Positions 1-7,316 of a stretch of 47,675 nucleotides of DNA are shown here, piece after piece. The notes below the pieces were generated by a model, which saw only the letters and a list, made by a program, of their open reading frames with translations, ran no database searches and had not been told where the DNA came from. The DNA is from Photobacterium damselae (GTDB lineage Bacteria > Pseudomonadota > Gammaproteobacteria > Enterobacterales > Vibrionaceae). Within the stretch, counting starts at the first letter, position 1. Every line of letters begins with the position of its first letter. The position numbers and the translations under genes are program-made. The stretch lies in NCBI RefSeq assembly GCF_003026815.1, contig NZ_PYOG01000030.1, positions 1 to 47,675 on the forward strand, read 5' to 3'.

Positions 1-53
1 GCCGCTTCTAATTTAAATTCAGCACTAAATAATCGTCTTGTTCGTTTTGTCAT
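1..53 (-). CDS. IS3-family transposase OrfA, N-terminal fragment
   Basis: Starting at the ATG at 53 on the minus strand, the frame reads MTKRTRRLFSAEFKLEAA and runs off the window edge. This matches the basic start of IS3-group OrfA proteins, which carry a helix-turn-helix that recognises the IS ends. A ribosome site AGGTG sits 5 bases before the ATG. Only 17 codons are visible, so whether the copy is intact is unknown. OrfB would follow outside the window. Confidence 0.8.
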   Translation of the reverse strand, partial: MTKRTRRLFSAEFKLEA

Positions 54-57
54 GATG

Positions 58-94
58 TCACCTATTCATGTTAAGAGGTGATGATATCACCTCT
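58..94 (-). repeat. Overlapping inverted repeats in the IS leader
   Basis: Positions 74-82 (AGAGGTGAT) and 86-94 (ATCACCTCT) form a 9-base-pair hairpin with a 3-base loop. The same TCACCT/AGGTGA motif recurs at 58-63, where on the minus strand it is the ribosome site of orfA. The middle copy (76-81) can thus pair with either flanking copy. Hairpins at IS ends commonly block translation of read-through transcripts; that role here is inference. Confidence 0.6.
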
Positions 95-126
95 GAGTAG
101 GTGGCCAAATTTAATGTACCACTACA
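90..126 (-). repeat. IS terminal inverted repeat (orfA side)
   Basis: Terminal repeat of the left IS copy, ending CCACTACA on the plus strand at 126. It is imperfectly complementary to the repeat at 47551-47587. The 3-4 base target duplication typical of IS3 elements cannot be checked, because the other end of this copy is outside the window. Confidence 0.75.
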
Positions 127-1156
127 AAAAGACCTTCTGCGTCTGAAGAATACCTCTGGAGCCATTTACTGCACTACAGAGTGGACGGTAGGTAACTCAA
201 AAGTCGAAGGTAAGAAGATGACTGAACGAGGCATTAGGCTCACAGCTCGTGCATTCAATAATGAATGTGAAGCTGCCATCGCCAACTGTACATGGAAAAA
301 TGCTACCAAGATGGAGGAGCGAATCAATAAGGCCTTTGAAGCAATTAATAAGCTGAATGAGTCCAACATGATTATCATTTCAAATAAGTATCTGCAATTT
401 AAAATTGAGGAACTTCGCCTGACTCACGAGTACAAAGAGAAGAAACAACGAGAGAAAGAAGAGCAGGCTGAAATTAAAGCTCAAATGCGTGAAGAAGCGA
501 AGGTTGAAGCTGAGATTAAGAAAGCGGAACAAGAAGCCATCAAAGAAGAAGCTCGTTTTTCTAAAGCTCTTGTGATCGCCAGAAAACAGCTTGAGTCAGC
601 GAATGATGAAGCTCGTAGTAAACTGGAAGAGCAGATTACACAACTACAGGCAGATCTTGAGGCTGCAGAGCAAAAACATCAACGAGCACAGAGTATGGCA
701 GAGCAAACTAAGCAAGGTTACGTTTATATTATTAGTAATATTGGCTCGTTTGGAGAAAATGTTTATAAGATTGGTATGACCCGTCGACTCGAACCAATGG
801 ATAGAGTGAAGGAGTTAGGAGACGCTTCTGTACCATTCAGTTTTGATGTTCACGCTATGATTCACACTAATGACGCACCTTCTCTTGAGAAAGAGTTGCA
901 CCGTATATTCGATAATAATCGTCTGAACATGGTGAATCGCCGTAAAGAGTTTTTCCAAGTAGCGTTGTCTGATATCAAGCAAGCTGTTAAAAAATTCGAT
1001 ATTGATGATGCTGAATTCATTGAAACTGCTGTCGCGCAGGACTTTAATGAAACTAAAGCAATGCGTAAACAAGCTGAGTTAAAAGAAGCAATGGAACTTG
1101 GTGCTATCACAGATATAACTAAGACAAAGCAGCCTGAATTTGCCGAGTGTATTTGA
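101..1156 (+). pseudogene. DUF4041 / T5orf172 GIY-YIG protein, 5'-truncated by IS
   Basis: The remaining product resembles the C-terminal part of DUF4041-T5orf172 proteins, found in phages and defence islands. Residues 10-105 match the end of DUF4041. Residues 105-205 are a highly charged Glu/Lys/Arg coiled coil. Residues 206-295 are the GIY-YIG-like T5orf172 domain, with GYVYIISN, YKIGMTRRLEPMDRVKELG and a terminal NRRKEFF motif. Full-length relatives, as I recall them, carry roughly 100-200 more N-terminal residues. The first 26 bases of this frame (101-126, starting at a GTG) belong to the IS end, with an in-frame stop just before, so the native start is gone. The GTG has no convincing ribosome site. 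A short product from the IS-supplied GTG is possible, but a dead gene is more likely. The biochemical role of the family is not settled. Confidence 0.8.
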
Positions 1157-1504
1157 AGATATAGAGGCATTGGTATCATCGAGCTAGCTAATACAGTTAG
1201 CTCAGTTTTGCCCCGAAATGTGTTAGCGGTTGAGAAGTGAGTCATTTTATCGCAATGTTTTTAGTATGTATCATAAGAAGAAAAAGTATACTAAAGAAAC
1301 TCTTTATTAAGATCGCGTTGATGTATTATCGGTAGCAAGAAAGCGATACATAGAACATCGGTATATCATATTAGGAACTGTGAACCTGTTGATTAGATTC
1401 ACTTGAATCCAGAGAAATAAACTGCCCAATAATCGTTTGAATAATGATGGCTATCTTGAAGAGCTGCACACTAGGTAATTTTAAATAACTAAAGAAGCAA
1501 TTAA
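1157..1504. other. 348-base gap between GIY-YIG remnant and ATPase
   Basis: No convincing gene is visible. A weak hairpin at 1181-1203 (GAGCTA...TAGCTC followed by AGTTTTG) may end the upstream transcript. The A/T-rich part from about 1440 should hold the promoter of the ATPase-HNH operon. The gap is large enough for a small RNA, but no reverse transcriptase lies nearby, so there is no positive case for a retron RNA. Confidence 0.4.
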
Positions 1505-2836
1505 ATGAAAATTTCAAAAATCAACGTCAAAAATTTTAAGAAGATACGTAATCTAGACTTGGATATTCCCGCAGATAACCGCGTGATCTGTTTTGTCGGA
1601 GAGAACGGAGCGAATAAATCATCTCTATTATCGGCGTTATATGCAAACTTACGTCAAACAAGCGGTGTCACTTCTCCGAGTGATGGGCAAGATCGTTATG
1701 TTGATAACTTAAACCATGTTTCTACATCAGTTAGTGCTGATGAGCGATTCTCATTGCTTTCGTTATCTTTATCAGAAAATGATGCTGTAATAAAGTCAGA
1801 TAGGGCTATAGTACCTTCACTAGAGGACTTATCTGAAGAAAATAAGCAATTACTGAGAACTACATTTAATATCTTCTATAGCGAAGATATTAAATTCTTA
1901 TTAGGGCAGAGTAATTTTCGTAATTTAGATTCTTATAACCCAGACCTTGTTCGTCAAAACGTTGTACTATTTAGACCGTTTAATAGAACAGAAACGCCTA
2001 CTTGGGAAAGAGAAAGTCTGTCTGAAAATCAGGATGTTGTAGCAACGGGTCATAATATTATAGGTAAACGAAAATTCCCTATGCGTGTTGCTTCTGGAAT
2101 TGAAAAAACAAACTCCTATTTTTTAGATGTTGTATTAGATCATCTGATAGACTCTTCGAATAATAGTGACACTACCTATTCGCTATTCAATAATTTCAGG
2201 GAAATACTGAGCACCATTGAGCCAGCTGCTAATGGTACTTTTGTTGTGCAAGAGTTCCCAAACAAATGTATCTCATTCCCAAATGTACCTGAATTAGCGT
2301 CATTATCTGCTGGTCAAAGCGATTGGTTTGTAACGGCTATCAATATATTGATACAGATGAAAGAACTTGCTAGAAACATTGCACCAGAGCTGATAAGAAA
2401 TGTGGGCGGGATTGTTTTTATTGACGAGATGGACATGAATTACCACCCATCATTTCAAGAAAGAGTACTGCCTTGGTTCTTAGATTTCTTTCCTAATATC
2501 CAGTTTATCATTACTACTCACAGTCCATATCTCATTCGTTCGTTAGGGGAAAACTCTCTTGTAGTGAAATTGCCGTCAGGTGAGGTATTGGACGATGACT
2601 TCAGTTATTACGATATAAATGAGGTAGCTCTTAAAGTCTTCGGACAAGATCAAGGCTTTTCACCGATAGTAAAAGATAAGCTAGTTGAGTTAAAGCGAGC
2701 ACTTAACGAAAGCAATAATGTAGTTGCTCGTGCTATTTACGACCAACTGATTACTAAATCAGAGTCATTAGATCGTGAGTTAAATAAAATTGTCATGACG
2801 GTTGCTGATGAAGAGTTTATTGGGGGATTGCAGTGA
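1505..2836 (+). CDS. PtuA-like AAA/ABC-type ATPase (Septu-like defence)
   Basis: A 443-residue ATPase of the SMC/ABC-like class seen in anti-phage systems. Motifs in order: Walker A GENGANKSS (32-40), ABC signature LSAGQ (267-271), Walker B VFIDEMD (304-310) and a switch histidine in TTHSP (H339). The usual GK of Walker A reads NK; K38 and S39 remain. The stretch between Walker A and the signature, about 60-260, looks like a family-specific insert rather than a long coiled coil. The stop overlaps the start of an HNH nuclease by four bases (GTGA), so the two are translationally coupled. That pairing is the hallmark of Septu, where PtuA and PtuB form a complex that degrades nucleic acid on infection. 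Assignment to Septu is by pairing and motifs, not by a profile search. Confidence 0.75.
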   Translation: MKISKINVKNFKKIRNLDLDIPADNRVICFVGENGANKSSLLSALYANLRQTSGVTSPSDGQDRYVDNLNHVSTSVSADERFSLLSLSLSENDAVIKSDRAIVPSLEDLSEENKQLLRTTFNIFYSEDIKFLLGQSNFRNLDSYNPDLVRQNVVLFRPFNRTETPTWERESLSENQDVVATGHNIIGKRKFPMRVASGIEKTNSYFLDVVLDHLIDSSNNSDTTYSLFNNFREILSTIEPAANGTFVVQEFPNKCISFPNVPELASLSAGQSDWFVTAINILIQMKELARNIAPELIRNVGGIVFIDEMDMNYHPSFQERVLPWFLDFFPNIQFIITTHSPYLIRSLGENSLVVKLPSGEVLDDDFSYYDINEVALKVFGQDQGFSPIVKDKLVELKRALNESNNVVARAIYDQLITKSESLDRELNKIVMTVADEEFIGGLQ

Positions 2837-3663
2837 GATACATTAATCGAAACTCGATTCAAGTTCCTCAAAAGCTAGCAACTTTATATGCAAATCAAGC
2901 TGAGTTTGATAATGCAAAGCAAGCAATAGCGAATGGTACAGACATAAGAAAGGGTTTATATCGGCATGACAGTGTAAAACTGGCTTTAGAGACTCTTTAT
3001 AAAGACGTTTGCTTCCTATGTCAGAAGAGTGTGAAAGATAACTATGATGTAGAGCACTTATTACCCTGGAGTAAACATTTTCCAGAGCGGGCTTACGACT
3101 GGGAAAATTTGCACCAATCATGCAAAGAATGTAATCAAAAAAAGAAGAGGCATACGTATAAAGAGCTTGATACGACCGATCATAATAAAGTTATCGATAT
3201 TTTGTTGTTAGATCCTACAAGAGCACAAGTAGATCAATTTATCACATTTGACCCGTTTACATCTGAATCTGTTGTAACAGAGAGGGGAAATACTGTGCTT
3301 AAAGCCCAGACGACTACGCACTTTTTGAATAGTTCGGATTATGTATTAGCGCGTAAAGCTCATTGGGATGCTATTAGGGATATTTTTACGAGTGAAGAGT
3401 GGTTTGATGCATACAGAAAGTTGCGCAGCGAATATAGAAATCATAATGTTATCAACTTAAACTTCGCAGATGAGTTAGATTCTAAGGTCGGTTCTTTGTG
3501 TTACAGGATAGCAACAGGATTTTTAGGTCTTAACCGCCCATATAATATGTTTGTCGCAAGGGTCATGAATCAGAATATCAAAGTAAATCCTTATGCTATT
3601 AAACACTTTGCACAGCAGCATTGTGTAAATGTTGGTTCATTATTGCCAGCCCTAGTAGTTTAA
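2833..3663 (+). CDS. PtuB-like HNH endonuclease (TIGR02646-like)
   Basis: 276 residues. The HNH core is at 60-105: zinc-type cysteines C60-x2-C63, the catalytic VEH (H75), the WENLHQSC segment with N92, then C97-x2-C100-N-Q-K. This layout matches TIGR02646-type HNH nucleases, which are partners of ATPases in Septu and in some retrons. The GTG start lies inside the ATPase stop region and is preceded by GGGGGA at a good distance. The C-terminal half (about 120-276) has no motif I recognise and may be the interface with the ATPase. The predicted role is the nuclease effector of the pair. Nothing suggests truncation. Confidence 0.78.
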   Translation: MRYINRNSIQVPQKLATLYANQAEFDNAKQAIANGTDIRKGLYRHDSVKLALETLYKDVCFLCQKSVKDNYDVEHLLPWSKHFPERAYDWENLHQSCKECNQKKKRHTYKELDTTDHNKVIDILLLDPTRAQVDQFITFDPFTSESVVTERGNTVLKAQTTTHFLNSSDYVLARKAHWDAIRDIFTSEEWFDAYRKLRSEYRNHNVINLNFADELDSKVGSLCYRIATGFLGLNRPYNMFVARVMNQNIKVNPYAIKHFAQQHCVNVGSLLPALVV

Positions 3664-3819
3664 CTGAATGTGTTAATAACCTACGAATGCATGTTGTTTC
3701 GATACGCAGCCATGTGTTGCTTTTACAACCTTTAGGAATGTGTAACTTATTTTTGTCCACAAGCGAGTAAGCTATTCAGCTAACTCACCCAAAGCGATCC
3801 CTAAATTTAATAGATACAA

Positions 3820-3845
3820 AAAAGGATCTTATAAAAGATCCTTTT
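3820..3845. terminator. Bidirectional intrinsic terminator
   Basis: A perfect 11-base-pair hairpin, AAAAGGATCTT / AAGATCCTTTT, with a 4-base loop and A/T tracts on both sides. It lies between the HNH gene and the convergent glutaredoxin operon and can serve both. Confidence 0.85.
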
Positions 3846-3850
3846 GCTGA

Positions 3851-4084
3851 TTAATCTTTTGAATTAAAGATCTTATCAAAATTCTTTTGGTTCCAACCAA
3901 CCATCACCTGATCACCAATCTTTAATACCGGAATACTTCGGGCACCAAGCGCTTGCAATTCTTTGCGGCCTCTTGGTTGCATGGCATCGGTTAAACGATA
4001 TGGGATCTTCTTCGCATCAAGATAGCGTTGAGCATCTTTACAGTGTGGACACTGACTTTTTGTATATAGAACGACACGTTTCAT
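3851..4084 (-). CDS. Glutaredoxin-family thiol oxidoreductase
   Basis: 77 residues, the length of a minimal glutaredoxin/NrdH fold. The active site is CPHC at 12-15 after the first strand VVLYTKS, and the cis-proline is in SIPVLKIG. It probably reduces disulfides or glutathione mixed disulfides in the cytoplasm. A CPHC site is less usual than the CPYC of classical glutaredoxins. It lies 20 bases after the LRR-kinase gene on the same strand, so the two are probably co-transcribed, and it ends at a strong terminator. The natural substrate cannot be told. Confidence 0.85.
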   Translation of the reverse strand: MKRVVLYTKSQCPHCKDAQRYLDAKKIPYRLTDAMQPRGRKELQALGARSIPVLKIGDQVMVGWNQKNFDKIFNSKD

Positions 4085-4104
4085 ACTGAGTTCTCATTGT
4101 TATA

Positions 4105-5319
4105 TTAAGCCACAATCTTATCAGGAGTTTGAACACAAATAGAGGCAAGATCATCAATAAAATGCTCTAACGCTCGTTGTTCAATCTGACGAATTTGTTG
4201 CTGTTGCGACTCTGATAGCATGTGGTACATCGAAGCGGCACCAAAATCACCCACCAAAATATTCGCATCACGATCAAATAGCGTATTGTGCGCATACAGA
4301 TCACCATGACACACCTTATTTTGATGAAGATGAGTAAAGACATCTCGCATCTGCTGCACGATTTTATCTATTTGCGTTTGCTCTAGTGAGAAATCGGCTG
4401 GAAAAGTATCTCGGGTGCAAGTTACTAGAGTAGGAGGCAAGCCCAGATTTTGATAATGGCTCGGGATTAAATCCATAATTAGAGCCAGATTATCAGGCTG
4501 CTGCACTTGAGCCAGAGATTTTACCAAGTTGGGATGAGAACCCGCCTTTAAGCACGCTTGCAGTTCATCATTTGGATAACCGTCACTGGTGACTTCACCT
4601 TTAAACACTTTCACTGCAACTTCATCGGGTAACTGATGTTCATTATGAGTCCAGGTCGCTTTCGAGATCACTCCAGATGCGCCTTGACCCAACACGTGAT
4701 GCAGTTCTAATTGCGAAAAATCAACACAAGGTACAGTATCTAACTCTAGGTTATGCTGTGAAAACGGGTTGCCCGAGAACGCAAACCAAGCCAGCTTAGG
4801 TAAGTTTAATAACTGATCAGGACACTCAGTTAACTGATTTGCAGAGATGCGAACCAATTCTAATTCGTGACAGTGTAACATGCTCTGTGGTAATGAAGTG
4901 AGTTGGTTGCCAGCTAGCGCGAGCTTTTTCAGATGAACGCATTGGCCTAACGTGTCAGGCAACTGCTCAATATTATTGTCGGTTAAAATCAACCAACGTA
5001 ATTTAGGAGGAAGCGAGTTTGCTGGCACTTCTTTAATGGCACAGCTTTTAAACCCAATCATCTCAAGGTTAGGGCAGCGACCAAGAACCTCTGGCAAGGT
5101 GGTAAATGGATTATTCGATGCAAAGACAATCTTTAATTTTGTTAATTGAGCAAACTCAGCAGGAAAAGCATTCAGTTGATTGCCTGATAGATCCAACACT
5201 TCTAACGTTTCGGCAAGATCTAAAATCTCCATTGGAAACTCAGTCAGTTGTTCTGAAATCTTTAAATGAGTAATACCGCGTAATTCACCGGCTTTAAGCT
5301 GAGCGAGAGTCTGCACCAC
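4105..5319 (-). CDS. Leucine-rich-repeat protein kinase
   Basis: 404 residues with two domains. Residues 15-190 hold about seven leucine-rich repeats with the LxxLxLxxNxLxxLP pattern, for example LEVLDLSGNQLNAFP at 39-53. Residues 205-390 are a eukaryotic-type kinase domain: glycine loop LGQGASG (210-216), VAVK with lysine 237, catalytic HGDLYAHN (D340, N345; HGD replaces HRD) and DFG (358-360). All residues needed for phosphotransfer are present, so it is likely active. No signal peptide or membrane segment is seen, so it is cytoplasmic. The start is one of two adjacent GTG codons, with AGGA upstream. The repeats presumably bind a protein partner; the target is unknown. The following glutaredoxin gene is in the same transcription unit. 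Confidence 0.85.
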   Translation of the reverse strand: MVQTLAQLKAGELRGITHLKISEQLTEFPMEILDLAETLEVLDLSGNQLNAFPAEFAQLTKLKIVFASNNPFTTLPEVLGRCPNLEMIGFKSCAIKEVPANSLPPKLRWLILTDNNIEQLPDTLGQCVHLKKLALAGNQLTSLPQSMLHCHELELVRISANQLTECPDQLLNLPKLAWFAFSGNPFSQHNLELDTVPCVDFSQLELHHVLGQGASGVISKATWTHNEHQLPDEVAVKVFKGEVTSDGYPNDELQACLKAGSHPNLVKSLAQVQQPDNLALIMDLIPSHYQNLGLPPTLVTCTRDTFPADFSLEQTQIDKIVQQMRDVFTHLHQNKVCHGDLYAHNTLFDRDANILVGDFGAASMYHMLSESQQQQIRQIEQRALEHFIDDLASICVQTPDKIVA

Positions 5320-5474
5320 AAAATCCTAATAACTAAAATTGAAGCGGTATTTTAGCCTAAGGGAAAGAAAATGTGATCGGTTTAACTAAATATAACTCAA
5401 TGAGTAAGATATCGCTTGAGGGTAAAGCGAAAACCAAGACGATTTCCGCTTTAAGTAAAATGGCAGGAGAGGCA

Positions 5475-5930
5475 TTACTGAGCCAGTTTTTGTGCGCTTA
5501 ATTTTGCTCGAATAAACTCTGAGTGATCCAGATAAATCAATTCTGCTACTTGGCGGATCACCGCTTCTTCCATAGGATCAATTACACCGTCTGCATAGGC
5601 GACTTGCCACATAGCTTCAACCAATTCATAACGGGCTTCTTGCTCTAATGCGCGTAACTTATTAGTAAACTCATACAAAGAAACCGCATTTTCACTGCGC
5701 AGCTCACCTTCATTGAGTAGATGTTGTGCTTGCTGCTCGTCCACTTCCAGCAGTTTCGTTAATAGTTGTACTTTTGCTTGTTCTTCACGTGGATCTTTAG
5801 CATGGTCAGCATTAGCAACTTCACACAGTAAAGAGGCCATTGCTAAATTCATAGAGAGACTATCCATTGTCCCAGCATCGGTGCCATCGTTCATGACTTG
5901 GCGAAGTAGGGTGCGTAGCTTTGTAAACAT
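5475..5930 (-). CDS. TerB-like family protein
   Basis: 151 residues, all helical, with the acidic repeated pattern of the tellurite-resistance TerB fold: ASLLCEVANADHAKDPREE near 32-50 and a second copy, VAYADGVIDPMEEAVI, near 108-125. Each holds the conserved D...D/E...E set that binds metal in TerB. Such proteins are common as single genes in vibrios without other ter genes, and there are none here. It is cytoplasmic. A role in metal-linked stress signalling is family inference. The ATG start at 5930 follows GAGAGCAAAT. Confidence 0.75.
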   Translation of the reverse strand: MFTKLRTLLRQVMNDGTDAGTMDSLSMNLAMASLLCEVANADHAKDPREEQAKVQLLTKLLEVDEQQAQHLLNEGELRSENAVSLYEFTNKLRALEQEARYELVEAMWQVAYADGVIDPMEEAVIRQVAELIYLDHSEFIRAKLSAQKLAQ

Positions 5931-6011
5931 ATTTGCTCTCTGTTACTTATCTCTAGTTAATTAGAACGGTTATACAATCAAAAGTTCCTATTTATTCTTT
6001 ATAGTTAGACA

Positions 6012-6977
6012 CTATATCCATTTTCTACGATAGAAAAACAGCAACTGCAGCATAAACACAAACGCGAGTAAAATGCAGAAAATGGTAAAGGCTCGACCAT
6101 CTTGTGCGCCCGGAATACCTCCTAAGTTTACGCCAAGCAAACCAGTTAGAAATCCTAATGGTAAGAATATGGTGGTGACCAAAGAGAGGAAATAAACACG
6201 CTGGTTTAAAGACTCCGACTGTAAACTCATTAACTCTTCTTGAGTCACATTCGCACGCTCGCGGATCGAGTTAAGATCATCGAGAACATGGCTAAGCTTA
6301 TCGTTAACTTCGTGCAGTTTTTGACGATCCGTTAAGCTCAATAATGGCGTTTCTGTTGTCATCAATTTAGCAAGAGCATCACGTTGAGGGGCAACATAAC
6401 GGCGGGTGTATACAGTTTGACGACGGATTACGGCAACATCACTGCGCAAATCAGGATCTGCTTTAGCAAGAATACGATCTTCAAGGTCGGTGACTTGATC
6501 ATCTAAGACATCGATAAGGTTCATTTTATGACTAGCAAGATGATCACAAAGAGAAACAATAAAGCTGCCGGTATTTTTCGGACCAAAACCATCGCGGATA
6601 TGATTAGCAATGCTTTGTAGAGAATCAATGTCGTGGTTTGAGGTTGTTACAATAAGATGCTTAGTAAAATAGCCTCGCACCGATGTCATATCATCTTCTT
6701 TTGGGCTGTCATTTAAATTGATGGCACGAAGAGCGAGGAACAACCCATCTTTAGAACGGTTGGCTCGGGGACGAATACGAGATGCAAGCAAAGAGTCCTT
6801 CTCAATATCAGGCAAGTCGCTATTTTTGATCCACTCTTGAGCATCGGGTGAGTTGTAGTTTAGATGCAGCCACAATAAGCCATCTTCATCATCCCAATCA
6901 TTGATCTGTTCTAAGGTGAGCTGACTGTATTTTAATTTGCCGTTTAAAACGTAGCTATATACAAAGCAATTGGCCAT
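6012..6977 (-). CDS. zntB: Zinc transporter ZntB (CorA family)
   Basis: 321 residues from the ATG at 6977, chosen because GGAG lies six bases before it; an ATG four codons upstream has no such site. The long soluble N-terminal funnel domain is followed by two C-terminal membrane helices (about 262-282 and 295-315). The first ends in the selectivity signature GVNLGGIPG, which is typical of ZntB rather than the GMN of CorA. ZntB moves zinc across the inner membrane as a pentamer. The charged C-terminus RRKWI matches family ends. It is a monocistronic core gene, divergent from hrpA. Confidence 0.88.
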   Translation of the reverse strand: MANCFVYSYVLNGKLKYSQLTLEQINDWDDEDGLLWLHLNYNSPDAQEWIKNSDLPDIEKDSLLASRIRPRANRSKDGLFLALRAINLNDSPKEDDMTSVRGYFTKHLIVTTSNHDIDSLQSIANHIRDGFGPKNTGSFIVSLCDHLASHKMNLIDVLDDQVTDLEDRILAKADPDLRSDVAVIRRQTVYTRRYVAPQRDALAKLMTTETPLLSLTDRQKLHEVNDKLSHVLDDLNSIRERANVTQEELMSLQSESLNQRVYFLSLVTTIFLPLGFLTGLLGVNLGGIPGAQDGRAFTIFCILLAFVFMLQLLFFYRRKWI

Positions 6978-7316
6978 GACACACTCCATCGATATCCATA
7001 AGCGTTACAGTTAATTTATCCAAAATAGCGAGAGGATATGCTTAATTATCATGACCTAAGCTTAACGTATCTCATGAATTATCATCCAGTGAAATATGAA
7101 ATTAAGTTATATATTGCTGAATAAATCACCGTTGTCGTTTTGGTAACAGTCTTTTTCTAAACGAAATGCTTTCTCATCTCTCCAAGAAGTAAATCTGTGA
7201 TAGAATTGGCAAAATTTAGAATTTAAATGACTCGCTATTTGCGCCCTAAATTTAGGGGATAGAGCATACTCAGTTTTGGCGAGTCAGTTCTCCGAAAATT
7301 GATATCAGGAATTCCA
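6978..7316. promoter_or_regulatory. zntB-hrpA divergent intergenic region with structured hrpA leader
   Basis: This 339-base gap separates two divergent genes and must hold both promoters. Its hrpA half contains a nested structure at 7229-7285: outer arms GACTCGC (7229-7235) and GCGAGTC (7279-7285) enclose a perfect 14-base palindrome, CCCTAAATTTAGGG (7244-7257). It ends about 30 bases before the hrpA start codon, so it would be in the mRNA leader or act as an operator. No gene is seen here. Confidence 0.5.

Larger units (their letters stand above)
1..126 (-). mobile_element. IS3-family insertion sequence, left (orfA) end, partial
   Basis: The outer end of an IS whose body continues beyond the window. 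Read on the minus strand from 126, it begins TGTAGTGGTACATTAAATTT and holds the start of orfA 73 bases inside. The terminal 37 bases match the IS end at 47551 at about 25 positions, including TGTAGTGGT, TGGCCAC and AGAGG, as expected for the two imperfect terminal repeats of one IS type. The TG...CA ends and the OrfA start fit the IS3 family. The end lies inside the reading frame of the GIY-YIG gene that follows, so the insertion has removed that gene's 5' part. The exact IS name cannot be given without a search. Confidence 0.85.

Noticed and set aside
1157..1504. Possible retron msr-msd RNA before the ATPase-HNH operon
   Set aside because: HNH-ATPase pairs occur in retrons, but no reverse transcriptase gene is present nearby and no msr/msd inverted repeat pair is visible.
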